A stretch of 64,000 bases of DNA from Roseateles puraquae (GCF_002205845.1 NZ_NISI01000006.1:62001-126000); one strand, 5' to 3'; numbered from the stretch's first letter, positions 9,065-18,230 are shown. Notes: a model not told the origin generated them from the sequence alone. A program made the numbers and translations.

Positions 9065-10006
9065 TCACTCGCCCGACTCGCCGCAACGCATCTTCAGGCC
9101 GCCCATCACCTCGCGGCCGATCAGCTCGACGACCCAGTCGACGAACACCCGCAACTTGCTGCTCAGGTGGCGGTTGGGCGGGTAGACCACATAGACCGGG
9201 ATGGGTTCCGCGTCCCAATCCTCCAGCACCCTCACCAGTTCGCCGCTGCGCAGCAGCGGCCCGGCCATGAAGCAGGTCAGCTGCATCACGCCCAGGTGCG
9301 CCAGGCCCGCCTGCAGATAGGCACTGGCATCGTTCACGGCCAGGATGTGGTTGCCCACGATCTCGACCTTCTCCTCGCCACGCAGGAAGGTGTCGCCCAT
9401 CACCTTGCCGGTACGGGCCGAGAAGTAGCCCACCATGCGGTGCGGGGTGTCGCCCAGGTCACGCGGATGCATGGGCTTGCCGTGGCGACGGATGTACTCG
9501 GGCGTGGCGCAAGTGATGAAGCGCAGCTCCGAGATGCGCCGTGCCACCAGACTCTGGTCGGTCAGCTCGCCGCCGCGGATCACGCAGTCGATGTTGTCGC
9601 TGATCAGGTCCACCGTGCGGTCGCTGACGCCGAGCTCGATCTGGATGTCCGGGTAGCGGGCGTAGAAGTCGGGCAGGTGCGGAATGATCATCTCGCGCCC
9701 CACCACGCCAGGCACATCGATACGGATGCGCCCACGTGGGGTGACTCGCGCCTGGTTCATGCTGCCTTCGAGCTCTTCCAGATCCGACAGCAGCCGCATC
9801 GCGCGCTCGTAATAGGCCGCGCCGTCGGGCGTGACCGTCACCCGCCGCGTGGTGCGGTTCAGCAGCTTGGTGCGCAGATGGGTTTCGAGCGTCTGGATGA
9901 GGCGAGTGACGGTGGCCTTGGGCAGGTCCAGCGAGTCGGCGGCCTTCGTGAAGGTGCCGGCTTCGACGACCCGGACAAAAGCTTGCATCGCAGAAAGACG
10001 GTCCAT
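9065..10006 (-). CDS. LysR-family transcriptional regulator, divergent to efflux operon
   Basis: 313 residues from ATG at 10006 (a TTG at 10027 would add seven residues). N-terminal winged HTH (MDRLSAMQAFVRVVEAGTF, then PKATVTRLIQTLE as recognition helix) and C-terminal periplasmic-binding-like effector domain from about residue 90. Belongs to the LysR subgroup with RTTRRVTVTPDG after the HTH. It is transcribed away from the hydrolase-RND operon across about 125 bp that must hold both promoters, the usual arrangement for the activator of a MexEF-OprN-like pump, so it probably controls that operon. The effector is unknown. Confidence 0.9.
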   Translation of the reverse strand: MDRLSAMQAFVRVVEAGTFTKAADSLDLPKATVTRLIQTLETHLRTKLLNRTTRRVTVTPDGAAYYERAMRLLSDLEELEGSMNQARVTPRGRIRIDVPGVVGREMIIPHLPDFYARYPDIQIELGVSDRTVDLISDNIDCVIRGGELTDQSLVARRISELRFITCATPEYIRRHGKPMHPRDLGDTPHRMVGYFSARTGKVMGDTFLRGEEKVEIVGNHILAVNDASAYLQAGLAHLGVMQLTCFMAGPLLRSGELVRVLEDWDAEPIPVYVVYPPNRHLSSKLRVFVDWVVELIGREVMGGLKMRCGESGE

Positions 10007-10131
10007 GGGCGAACGGTGGGCGGGCAAAGCCCCAGGGCTGGCAGGGATGCTGCGATTGTTCCACGGCCGGGAAAAGTGAGTCCGTTTTCGACCCGTTTAT
10101 CCCTAACCCATCAATCACTATCTTTCGGGCC

Positions 10132-10917
10132 ATGGACAAGCTCACGCCCCCTGCCTCCCTCCGCATCGGCCCCGCGCCGGGCCGGATGGCCCAGGTCTAC
10201 CGGGCGCGGCGGCCGCTGGACGGTGACCGCCGCGCCTTGCTGCTGTGGCTGCACGGCGGCTGCTTCACCGGTGGTACCGTGGCCGACGCCGACCACCGTG
10301 GCGAACTGCTGGCCCAAGCCGGCGCCGACGTGGTCGCCCTGGACTACCCGTTGGCTCCGGACCATCCCTTCCCGGCCGGTCTGACCGCCGCCTTCGAGGC
10401 CCTGCAGGCGATTGCCGCCAAGCCGGCCCGCCTGACCGGCAGCACGCGCACCGCGCTCTTCGTGGGCGGGGAAGAAGGCGGCGGCAACATCGCTGCGGCC
10501 CTCGCACTGATGGCCCGCGACCAGCACGCCCCCGCCCTGGCGGGCCAGCTGCTGCTGTCGCCCATGCTCGACCCGCAGCTCGGCAGCGCCTCCATGCGCG
10601 AAGGCGAATGCGGGGGCTGCGAGTGCATCTACGCCCAAGGCTGGAAGGCCTATCTGGGCGACGGCATCCGCGCCGACCACCCCTACGCCGCGCCGATCAA
10701 TGCCACTCGCCTCAGCGGCCTGGCACCCGCCCTGGTGCTGAGCCAGGCCGCCCACCCACTGAACGACGAATCTCGCCGCTATGCCGCGGCCCTGCGCCAG
10801 CACGGCTGCCAGGCCCGCGACCTCACCCTCGACACCCTCACGCCGGCCACCGCTCTCAATCCCATCCACGAATTCCTGCGTGACGCCGCCCGCCGGGCGC
10901 TGTCGCTGCCGGAGTGA
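10132..10917 (+). CDS. Alpha/beta-hydrolase fold-3 protein lacking the catalytic serine
   Basis: 261 residues, hormone-sensitive-lipase-like fold. The oxyanion-hole motif HGG is at 41-43 (LWLHGGCFTGG). Where members have GDSAGG, this protein reads GGEEGGGN at 112-119: the nucleophile serine is replaced by Glu115 and the preceding aspartate by Glu114. An aspartate in LNDESRRYA and a late histidine in LNPIHEFL remain. It should therefore not be a classical serine esterase; it may bind a ligand, act on the LysR effector, or be degenerating. First gene of the efflux operon: its stop is 29 bases before the adaptor start. Confidence 0.8.
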   Translation: MDKLTPPASLRIGPAPGRMAQVYRARRPLDGDRRALLLWLHGGCFTGGTVADADHRGELLAQAGADVVALDYPLAPDHPFPAGLTAAFEALQAIAAKPARLTGSTRTALFVGGEEGGGNIAAALALMARDQHAPALAGQLLLSPMLDPQLGSASMREGECGGCECIYAQGWKAYLGDGIRADHPYAAPINATRLSGLAPALVLSQAAHPLNDESRRYAAALRQHGCQARDLTLDTLTPATALNPIHEFLRDAARRALSLPE

Positions 10918-10946
10918 ATCCTGCCTGTCTCAAGGAGAGAACTCGA

Positions 10947-12146
10947 ATGTCATCCACCCCTCGCTTCAACCGCCTCGGGGCCATCGCGGGCGCCGTCGCC
11001 CTCGTGGCCCTGGGCACCATCGGCTTCGGCCAATTCAACCGCCCGGCCCAGGCCGACGCCGGACCGGCCACGCCCCCCGCCACGCCCGTCTCGGTGGCCC
11101 AGGTCGTCAGCCAGGACGTGACCGCCTGGCAGGAGTTCTCCGGCCGGCTGGAAGCTGTGGACCGCGTCGACGTGCGCGCCCGCGTGTCTGGGGCCGTGCA
11201 GGCCGTGCACTTCCGCGAAGGCAGCCTCGTGAAGGCCGGCGACCTACTCGTCACCATCGACCCCGCGCCCTACCAGGCCGAGGTGGCACGCATGGAGGCC
11301 CAGCTCGCCGCGGCCCAGGCCCGCGTCACCTACACCCAGAGCGAGGCCCAGCGCGCCAAGGCCTTGTGGGACGACCGCGCCGTCGCCAAGCGCGAGTTCG
11401 ACGAGAAGGACAACGCGGCCCGCGAGGCGGCGGCCAACCTGCGCGCCGCCCAGGCTGCCCTGCAGGCCGCCCAGCTCAACCTCGGCTACACCCAGGTGCG
11501 TGCGCCGGTGGCCGGCCGTGTCGGCAAGATTGAAGTGACCGCCGGCAATCTCGTCGCCGCAGGCGCCGGCGCGCCGGTGCTGACCACCCTGGTGTCGGTG
11601 AGCCCCATCTATGCGAGCTTCGACGCCGACGAGAAGATCGTCACCAGCGCCCTGGCCTCGCTGCCGGGCGACCGCCGGGGGCTGGAGCGCATCCCGGTCG
11701 AGATGGATGCCGGCGCCGAGGCCCAGACCGGCCGACTGCAGTTGGTGGACAACCAGGTCGACGCCAAGAGCGGCACCCTGCGCGTGCGCGCCGTGTTCGA
11801 CAACAAGGACGGGCGGCTGATCCCGGGCCAGTTCGCCAAGCTGCGCATGGGCCAGGCCAAGAGCGCCCCGGCGCTGCTGGTCAATGAACGCGCCGTGGGC
11901 ACCGACCAGGACAAGCGTTACGTCATCGTCGTCGGCGCCGGCAACCAGGCCGAATGGCGCCCGGTGACGCTGGGCGCGAATGTCAACGGCCTGCGCGTGG
12001 TGACCAGCGGCCTGAAGGGCGGCGAGCGCATCGTCGTGGGTGGCGTGCAGCGGGTGCGACCGGGGTCCGTCCTCGCCCCCAAGGACATCGCCATGGACGC
12101 CAAGCCTGAGCTCGCTGCTCAACAGGCGACCGGCAAGACCTCCTGA
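10947..12146 (+). CDS. RND efflux periplasmic adaptor (MexE-like)
   Basis: 399 residues from the ATG at 10947, which has an AAGGAGA ribosome site; a GTG at 10914 is less likely. Membrane-anchored N-terminus (residues 11-30 hydrophobic, no lipobox cysteine), then biotinyl-lipoyl halves around an alpha-hairpin (RMEAQLAAAQARVTYTQSEA, then ALQAAQLNLGYTQVRAP), a beta-barrel domain and a membrane-proximal domain ending GVQRVRPGSVL. It links the inner-membrane pump to the outer-membrane channel. Most like the MexE/AcrA class associated with HAE-1 pumps. Confidence 0.93.
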   Translation: MSSTPRFNRLGAIAGAVALVALGTIGFGQFNRPAQADAGPATPPATPVSVAQVVSQDVTAWQEFSGRLEAVDRVDVRARVSGAVQAVHFREGSLVKAGDLLVTIDPAPYQAEVARMEAQLAAAQARVTYTQSEAQRAKALWDDRAVAKREFDEKDNAAREAAANLRAAQAALQAAQLNLGYTQVRAPVAGRVGKIEVTAGNLVAAGAGAPVLTTLVSVSPIYASFDADEKIVTSALASLPGDRRGLERIPVEMDAGAEAQTGRLQLVDNQVDAKSGTLRVRAVFDNKDGRLIPGQFAKLRMGQAKSAPALLVNERAVGTDQDKRYVIVVGAGNQAEWRPVTLGANVNGLRVVTSGLKGGERIVVGGVQRVRPGSVLAPKDIAMDAKPELAAQQATGKTS

Positions 12147-12253
12147 TCTAGGACACCCAACCCCACCCGCGAGCGCTGTCTGCGGGCCGGCACCACCGGC
12201 CTGCGGGGGGCGTGCTGTCGCCTGAAACCGCCGCGCCCGCACCAGGAGTACCC

Positions 12254-15200
12254 ATGAATCTCTCCAAATTCTTCATCGACCGCCCGATCTTCGCGGGCGT
12301 GCTCTCGCTGCTGATCTTCATCGGCGGCCTGCTGTCGATCCGCGCACTGCCGATCTCGGAATACCCCGATGTCGTGCCGCCGTCGGTCGTCGTGCGCGCC
12401 CAGTACCCGGGTGCCAACCCCAAGGTGATCGCCGAAACCGTGGCCACGCCGCTGGAAGAGGCCATCAACGGCGTCGAGGACATGCTCTACATGAGCAGCC
12501 AGGCCACCACCGACGGCCTGATGACGCTGACCGTCAGCTTCAAGCTCGGCACCGACCCTGACAAGGCCCAGCAGCTGGTGCAGAACCGCGTGAGCCAGGC
12601 CGAGGCGCGGCTGCCCGAGGAAGTGAAGCGCCTGGGCATCACCACGGTCAAGAGCAGCCCCGACCTGACCATGGTCGTGCACCTGACCTCGCCCAACGAG
12701 CGCTACGACATGACCTACCTGCGCAACTACGCGGTGCTCAACGTCAAGGACCGCCTCGCGCGCATCCCGGGCGTGGGCCAGGTGCAGCTGTTCGGTTCAG
12801 GCGATTACGCCATGCGCATCTGGCTGGACCCGCAGAAGGTGGCCGAGCACGGCCTGTCGGCCAGCGATGTGGTGGCCGCCATTCGCGGTCAGAACGTGCA
12901 GGCCGCGGCCGGCGTCGTCGGCGCCTCCCCCGGCCTGCAGGGCATCGACCTGCAGCTGTCGGTCAACGCACAGGGCCGGCTGCAGACGGTCGAGGAATTC
13001 GGCGACATCATCGTCAAGACCGGCAGCAACGGCGCCGTCACGCGGCTGCGCGACCTCGGCCGCCTGGAGCTGGGCGCTTCCGACTACGCGCTGCGCTCGC
13101 TGCTGGACAACAAGCCCGCCGTCGCGGTGCCGATCTTCCAGGCCCCGGGTGGCAATGCGCTGGACATCTCCACCAACGTGCGCGCCACGATGGCCGAGCT
13201 CAAGGCGCTGATGCCGGAAGGCGTGGACTACACCATCGTCTACGACCCCACCCAGTTCGTGCGCGCGTCCATCGAGTCCGTCATCCACACGCTGCTGGAG
13301 GCCGTGGCGCTGGTGGTGCTGGTCGTCATCCTGTTCCTGCAGACCTGGCGAGCTTCCATCATCCCGCTGCTGGCCGTGCCGGTGTCCATCATCGGCACCT
13401 TCGCGGTGATGCACGGCTTCGGCTTCTCCATCAACGCGCTGAGCCTGTTCGGCCTGGTCCTGGCCATCGGCATCGTGGTGGACGACGCCATCGTCGTGGT
13501 CGAGAACGTGGAGCGCAACATCGCCGCCGGCTTGAGCCCGCGTGACGCGACCTACCGCGCGATGCGCGAGGTGTCGGGCCCCATCATCGCGATCGCGCTT
13601 ACGCTGATCTCGGTGTTCGTGCCGCTGGCCTTCATCACCGGCCTGACGGGCCAGTTCTACAAGCAGTTCGCGCTGACCATCGCCATCTCGACGGTGATCT
13701 CGGCCATCAACTCGCTGACGCTGTCGCCGGCGCTGGCCGCGATGCTGCTGAAGGACCACCACGCCCCCAAGGATGCGCTGACCCGCGCCATGGACCGCGT
13801 GCTGGGCGGCTTCTTCACCCGCTTCAACCGCCTGTTCACGCGCAGCTCCGAGAAGTACGGCAGCGGTGTGAAGACGCTGATGTCGCGCAAGGCCGTGATG
13901 ATGGTGATCTACCTCGGCCTGGTGGCGGCTACCGCCGGACTGTTCAAGGCCGTACCGGGCGGCTTCGTGCCGGGGCAGGACAAGCAGTACCTGATCGGTT
14001 TTGCGCAGCTGCCGGACGGCGCCACGCTCGACCGCACCGAGGACGTCATCCGCCGCATGACCGACATCACGCTCAAGACCCCGGGCGTGGAGCATGCGGT
14101 GGCCTTCCCGGGCCTGTCGATCAATGGCTTCACCAACAGCGCCAGCTCGGGCATCGTCTTCGCGACGCTCAAGCCGTTTGCCGAGCGCAAGAGCATGGAC
14201 CTGTCGGCCGGCGCCATCGCCGGGGCGCTGAATGCGCAATACGGCCAGATCGAGGACGCCTTCATCGTGATGTTCCCGCCGCCGCCGGTGCAGGGCCTGG
14301 GCACGACGGGCGGCTTCAAGCTGCAGCTGCAGGACCGCGGCGGCCTGGGCTATGAGGCGCTGGACCAGGCGCTCAAGGTCTTCATGGCCAAGGCGTACCA
14401 GACGCCCGAGTTGGCCGGCCTGTTCTCGAGCTACCAGGTGAACGTGCCGCAGCTCTACGCCGACCTTGACCGCACCCGCGCCCGCCAGCTCGGGGTCGCC
14501 GTGACCGACGTGTTCGACACGATGCAGATCTACCTCGGCAGCCTGTACGTGAACGACTTCAACAAGTTCGGCCGCACCTACTCCGTGCGCGTGCAGGCGG
14601 ATGCCGCCTTCCGTGCGCGGGCCGAGGACATCGGCGCGCTGAAGGTGCGCTCGGCCTCGGGGGAGATGGTGCCGCTGTCGGCGCTGATGAAGGTCAAGCC
14701 GAGCTTCGGACCGGAGCGTGCGCTGCGCTACAACGGCTATCTGTCCGCCGACATCAACGGCGGCGCTGCACCCGGCTTCTCGTCGGGCCAGGCGCAGGCT
14801 GCGGTGGAGCGCATCGCCGCCGAGACGCTGCCGCCCGGCATCGGCTATGAGTGGACCGACCTGACCTACCAGGAAAAGATCGCCGGCAACTCGGCCGTGT
14901 GGGTGTTCCCGCTGGCCATCCTGCTCGTCTTCCTGGTGCTGGCCGCGCAGTACGAGAGCCTCACGCTGCCCATCGCCATCCTGCTGATCGTGCCCATGGG
15001 CCTGCTGGCGGCCATGGCCGGCGTGTGGATGAGCCATGGCGACAACAACGTCTTCACGCAGATCGGGCTCATCGTGCTGGTGGGGCTGTCGGCCAAGAAC
15101 GCGATCCTGATCGTCGAGTTCGCTCGCGAACTGGAGTTCGCGGGGCGCACACCCGTGCAGGCGGCGCTGGAGGCTGCGCGGCTGCGGCTGCGTCCCATCC

Positions 15201-15472
15201 TGATGACGTCGATGGCCTTCGTGATGGGCGTGCTGCCGCTGGTGCTGTCCACCGGCGCCGGCGCCGAGATGCGCCAGGCCATGGGTGTGGCGGTGTTCGC
15301 CGGAATGATCGGCGTGACGCTGTTCGGCCTGTTCCTGACGCCGCTCTTCTACGTCATCGTGCGCCGCCTCACCGGCAATGCGCCGCTGCGCCACCACGGC
15401 GGGCAGGTCGCCGCGCCGGCCGACGTGGCCGCCGCGCCTGTCATCGATGCCCTGCCGCAGCGCGGCAAGTGA
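12254..15472 (+). CDS. RND multidrug efflux permease, HAE-1 family (MexF-like)
   Basis: 1072 residues. Proton-driven drug exporter of the inner membrane. Starts MNLSKFFIDRPIFAGVLSLL, the standard N-terminal membrane helix; GTDPDKAQQLVQNRV and the LFGLVLAIGIVVDDAIVVVENVER segment (TM4 with the proton-relay aspartate pair) are present, and the second half repeats the layout with AKNAILIVEFARE. The ATG at 12254 follows CAGGAG at good spacing; 107 bp separate it from the adaptor. Length is slightly above the usual 1030-1060 because of an alanine-rich C-terminal tail. Substrates cannot be read from sequence. Confidence 0.95.
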   Translation: MNLSKFFIDRPIFAGVLSLLIFIGGLLSIRALPISEYPDVVPPSVVVRAQYPGANPKVIAETVATPLEEAINGVEDMLYMSSQATTDGLMTLTVSFKLGTDPDKAQQLVQNRVSQAEARLPEEVKRLGITTVKSSPDLTMVVHLTSPNERYDMTYLRNYAVLNVKDRLARIPGVGQVQLFGSGDYAMRIWLDPQKVAEHGLSASDVVAAIRGQNVQAAAGVVGASPGLQGIDLQLSVNAQGRLQTVEEFGDIIVKTGSNGAVTRLRDLGRLELGASDYALRSLLDNKPAVAVPIFQAPGGNALDISTNVRATMAELKALMPEGVDYTIVYDPTQFVRASIESVIHTLLEAVALVVLVVILFLQTWRASIIPLLAVPVSIIGTFAVMHGFGFSINALSLFGLVLAIGIVVDDAIVVVENVERNIAAGLSPRDATYRAMREVSGPIIAIALTLISVFVPLAFITGLTGQFYKQFALTIAISTVISAINSLTLSPALAAMLLKDHHAPKDALTRAMDRVLGGFFTRFNRLFTRSSEKYGSGVKTLMSRKAVMMVIYLGLVAATAGLFKAVPGGFVPGQDKQYLIGFAQLPDGATLDRTEDVIRRMTDITLKTPGVEHAVAFPGLSINGFTNSASSGIVFATLKPFAERKSMDLSAGAIAGALNAQYGQIEDAFIVMFPPPPVQGLGTTGGFKLQLQDRGGLGYEALDQALKVFMAKAYQTPELAGLFSSYQVNVPQLYADLDRTRARQLGVAVTDVFDTMQIYLGSLYVNDFNKFGRTYSVRVQADAAFRARAEDIGALKVRSASGEMVPLSALMKVKPSFGPERALRYNGYLSADINGGAAPGFSSGQAQAAVERIAAETLPPGIGYEWTDLTYQEKIAGNSAVWVFPLAILLVFLVLAAQYESLTLPIAILLIVPMGLLAAMAGVWMSHGDNNVFTQIGLIVLVGLSAKNAILIVEFARELEFAGRTPVQAALEAARLRLRPILMTSMAFVMGVLPLVLSTGAGAEMRQAMGVAVFAGMIGVTLFGLFLTPLFYVIVRRLTGNAPLRHHGGQVAAPADVAAAPVIDALPQRGK

Positions 15473-15489
15473 AAGCAAAGAGGCTCTCC

Positions 15490-16890
15490 ATGAAATTGAA
15501 CCTGACCCCACTTTTTGCAGCATTGCTGCTGGCGGGCTGCGCCTCGGTCGGCTCGGTCGATCCGGCGCGGCTGCCGCAGCCGCCGGCCGCTTACAAGACG
15601 ACCGGCGCGAGCGACGCACCGGCACTGACGGAGACCTGGTGGCAGCCGTTTGCCGATCCGGTGCTGGACGACCTGGTCGCCCGTGCGCTGTCAGCCAACA
15701 CCAGCGTGCAGGCGGCGGCCAGCCGGTTGGCGCAGGCCCGCGCGGCGCTCGGCTCGGCCCAGGCAGACCGGCTGCCGCAAGTTGGCGCCACCGCCGGCGC
15801 GGGCCGCTCGTCGACGCCGGGCCAGCTGGTGCCGCAGCCCGCCACGCAGTACAGCGCGGGCCTGAACCTGGCCTATGAACTGGACCTCGGCGGCCGGCTG
15901 CTGCAGGCGCGCAACGCGGCAGCGCTGGATGTGCAGGCGCGTGAGCAACTGCTTGCCGACGCCCGCCTGCTGGTGCAGGCCAACGTCGCGCGCGGTTATC
16001 TCGCGCTGCGGGCTCTGGATGCCGAGCGCGACATCGTTCGCAGCACGGTCGCGGCCTATGCCGACACCCTGGCCCTGACCGAGAAGCGGGCCCGCGCCGG
16101 TGACGTGGCCGACCTGGACTTGGCCCGGGTGCGCGCCGAACTGGCCGCCAACGAAGCCGAAGCGCTGGCGCTGGACCGCCGCCGCGTGGAACTGGAAACC
16201 GCCCTGGCCGTGCTGCTGGGTGAGCCGGCCTCCGGCTTCCAGCTCGCACCCACGGCATGGACGACCGCACTCCCCACCGTGCCGGCCGGTCTGCCTTCGG
16301 AGCTGCTGCAACGCCGCCCGGACCTGGCCGCCGCGCGCAGTCAGCTGGAGGCGGCACGTGCCCGCGTCGGCGAGGCGCGGGCCGCCTGGTGGCCCAGCCT
16401 GTCGCTGACGGCCCAGGGCGGCGGTGTGTCCAACGAGCTGTCCAACCTGCTCAAGAGCGGCGCCAGCACCTGGGGCGTGGGGCTGCTGGGCGCTTTGCCC
16501 CTGTTCGACGGCGGTCGCCGCGAAGCCGGCGTGAATGCGGCACAAGCGCAGCTCGACGGCTCGGTGATCGCCTTCCGCGAGCAGTTCCTGCTGGCGCTCA
16601 AGGACGTGGAAGACCAGCTCGGCGCCCTCGCCTTGCTGCAGGCCCAGGGCGAGGCGAACGCCCGCGCCGTCGCGGCGGCCGGCCAGGCGCTGAAGCTGTC
16701 GGACACGCGCTATCGCAACGGGCTGGTCAGCCAGCTGGAATTGCTGGATGCGCGTCGCAGCGAGTTGGCCAACCGGCGCGCGGCGCTGCAGGTGCGCTCG
16801 GCGCAATACCAGGCCACCGTTGGCCTGATCCGCGCCCTGGGCGGCGGCTGGCGGGACGAATCCGTCCGGCTGGCGGCAGGACGCCGTTGA
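15490..16890 (+). CDS. RND outer-membrane factor lipoprotein (OprM/OprN-like)
   Basis: 466 residues. TolC-fold outer-membrane channel that completes the tripartite pump. A signal peptide ends in the lipobox LLAGC with lipidated Cys17. Two internally repeated OEP halves are visible, marked by YELDLGGRLLQARNAA and PLFDGGRREAGVNAAQ at the equator and the paired long helices rich in alanine. ATG at 15490 follows AAAGAGG; 17 bases after the permease stop. The last 25 residues (WRDESVRLAAGRR) are basic. Confidence 0.93.
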   Translation: MKLNLTPLFAALLLAGCASVGSVDPARLPQPPAAYKTTGASDAPALTETWWQPFADPVLDDLVARALSANTSVQAAASRLAQARAALGSAQADRLPQVGATAGAGRSSTPGQLVPQPATQYSAGLNLAYELDLGGRLLQARNAAALDVQAREQLLADARLLVQANVARGYLALRALDAERDIVRSTVAAYADTLALTEKRARAGDVADLDLARVRAELAANEAEALALDRRRVELETALAVLLGEPASGFQLAPTAWTTALPTVPAGLPSELLQRRPDLAAARSQLEAARARVGEARAAWWPSLSLTAQGGGVSNELSNLLKSGASTWGVGLLGALPLFDGGRREAGVNAAQAQLDGSVIAFREQFLLALKDVEDQLGALALLQAQGEANARAVAAAGQALKLSDTRYRNGLVSQLELLDARRSELANRRAALQVRSAQYQATVGLIRALGGGWRDESVRLAAGRR

Positions 16891-16903
16891 AATGACCCGG
16901 CGG

Positions 16904-16920
16904 CGCGGCGCGGCGCCGCG
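16904..16920. terminator. GC hairpin between convergent genes
   Basis: Perfect 7-bp inverted repeat CGCGGCG / CGCCGCG with a 3-base loop, directly between the stops of the outer-membrane factor (plus) and the small zinc-site protein (minus). No T-run follows on either strand, so termination is plausible but not proven. Confidence 0.4.
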
Positions 16921-17124
16921 TCAGGGCTCGGCCTTGCAGTTGGGCTTGCAGACCACCTCGTTGCGCCCCAGCAGCCGGATGGACTGCAGGCTCGACGGGG
17001 CGCGGTGCTTGCCGCACTTGAAGCAGGAGCGGGTATGGCCGCTGCCGAGAAAGGGCGATCCGCCCACTTTCGACGCATAGCGCAGGCCATCCTGGCGGAC
17101 CGCGGTGACGGTGTCTTTGCTCAT
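16921..17124 (-). CDS. Small CxxC...CxxxC zinc-site protein, paralogue A
   Basis: 67 residues. Four cysteines in SCFKCGKHR (Cys34, Cys37) and VVCKPNCK (Cys59, Cys63) look like one zinc-binding site. The N-terminal part holds DGLRYASKVGGSPF. The ATG at 17124 was chosen because the paralogue at 17994-18230 begins at the same point; an ATG at 17154 with a GGAGG site ten bases upstream would add ten residues. No known family recognised. It is closely similar to the second copy on the far side of tdk, in the same orientation. Confidence 0.65.
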   Translation of the reverse strand: MSKDTVTAVRQDGLRYASKVGGSPFLGSGHTRSCFKCGKHRAPSSLQSIRLLGRNEVVCKPNCKAEP

Positions 17125-17335
17125 TCTTCGGCACAGGTCGGACGAAAAAGCCATTGACTCACGTCCTCCATGACAACGCCATCTCGCAAGCCCGCGGTTC
17201 TGTCCGAAAAACGCCGAACTCGCGGGCTTACCCTGCCCTGATCTGCGGGGTCGGGCACGCCGGGCTAATCGCGCAACCACGGAGAACGACCGGCGCCCGC
17301 CTGCGGAGACAATGCCGCTCCGTCAGGAACGACCC
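17125..17335. promoter_or_regulatory. Divergent promoter region, tdk and small zinc-site protein
   Basis: 211 bases between divergently read genes. It should carry both promoters. I see no clear -35/-10 pairs, no riboswitch-like structure and no long repeat. Confidence 0.35.
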
Positions 17336-17896
17336 ATGGCCAAGCTCTTCTTCCGTTACGCCGCGATGAACGCGGGCAAATCCACCGCCCTGCTGCAGGT
17401 GGCCCACAACTACGAGGAGCGCGGCCACCGCGTGCGCATCTTCACTGCGCGGCTGGACGATCGCTACGGCCATGGACGGGTCACATCACGCCTCGGGCCA
17501 CAGCGGGAGGTGGAGCAGTTCGACGAGCACACCGATTTCGTCGCCCTGATGGACGCGACACCCGGCATTGCCTGCATCCTGGTGGACGAGGCGCAATTCC
17601 TGTCCAAGCCGCAGGTGGTGCAACTGCACGAGATGGCGCACCTGCGCAACCTGCCGGCCATCTGTTACGGCCTGCGCACCGATTTCCAGGGCGAGCTCTT
17701 CCCCGGTTCGGCCACGCTGCTGGCGCTGGCCGACGAGATGGACGAGATGAAGACGATCTGCGACTGCGGCCGCAAGGCCACCATGAACATGCGTGTGGAC
17801 GCCAACAACCGCAAGGTGACGCAGGGCGCGCAGGTCGAGATCGGCGGCAACGCCCGCTACCGCTCGGTGTGCGGCCGCTGCTTCCGCCAGGGCTAG
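17336..17896 (+). CDS. tdk: Thymidine kinase, type II
   Basis: 186 residues. Phosphorylates thymidine with ATP in the pyrimidine salvage route. P-loop AAMNAGKST (9-17), the base Glu85 in ILVDEAQF (Asp84-Glu85), the lid GLRTDFQGELF (112-122) and a structural zinc site CDC...CGRC (Cys142, Cys144, Cys179, Cys182) are all intact. ATG at 17336; an upstream in-frame ATG at 17312 lacks support from the family. Flanked on both sides by the small zinc-site paralogues. Confidence 0.95.
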   Translation: MAKLFFRYAAMNAGKSTALLQVAHNYEERGHRVRIFTARLDDRYGHGRVTSRLGPQREVEQFDEHTDFVALMDATPGIACILVDEAQFLSKPQVVQLHEMAHLRNLPAICYGLRTDFQGELFPGSATLLALADEMDEMKTICDCGRKATMNMRVDANNRKVTQGAQVEIGGNARYRSVCGRCFRQG

Positions 17897-17905
17897 AAAC
17901 GAGAA

Positions 17906-17986
17906 GGCGGCCAGCGGCCGCCCTTCGGTACGAGCAAGTCGACCCGGTGAGAGGGTCGAGTGGGCAGCCCGCGTCCCCGCGGGCTG
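17906..17986. terminator. Three consecutive hairpins between convergent genes
   Basis: Between the stops of tdk and paralogue B lie GGCGGCC/GGCCGCC (17906-17922, loop 3), TCGACCC/GGGTCGA (17939-17959, loop 7) and CAGCCCGCG/CGCGGGCTG (17965-17986, loop 4). All stems are perfect. No T-run follows. They may act as a bidirectional terminator; the number and strength of stems is unusual for so short a gap. Confidence 0.5.
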
Positions 17987-17993
17987 GAGCCCG

Positions 17994-18230
17994 TTACTTT
18001 GCCGCGAGCTGCGCGTCCAGCTCCTTGCAGGAAGGCGAGCAGACGGGTTGCGACTTGCCAAGCAGCTTCTTGGACTTCAGCATTGCGCGAGGCCGATGCT
18101 TGCCACAGAGAAAGCACGACATCGTGGCCGCGCCGAACGAGGAGGTCGCCGCGAAAGGCGAGCCGGGAGCTTTGGAGCGGTAGCGCAGACCATCCGCTTC
18201 GATGGTGGTCTTGGTGGTTTCTTTGGCCAC
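17994..18230 (-). CDS. Small CxxC...CxxxC zinc-site protein, paralogue B
   Basis: 78 residues from a GTG at 18230 preceded by AGGACC. Aligns over its length with paralogue A: GLRYRSKAPGSPF, then SCFLCGKHR (Cys39, Cys42), LLGK and VCSPSCK (Cys64, Cys68). Differs by a longer glycine/serine linker and an extra acidic-basic tail ELDAQLAAK. The open frame upstream of the GTG is unrelated to paralogue A and was not included. Function unknown; the four cysteines suggest a zinc knuckle that could bind nucleic acid or protein. Confidence 0.65.
   Translation of the reverse strand: MAKETTKTTIEADGLRYRSKAPGSPFAATSSFGAATMSCFLCGKHRPRAMLKSKKLLGKSQPVCSPSCKELDAQLAAK

Noticed and set aside
12797-16357. A 1186-codon open frame on the minus strand
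   Set aside because: Shadow of the RND permease and outer-membrane factor; no signal, motif or ribosome site.
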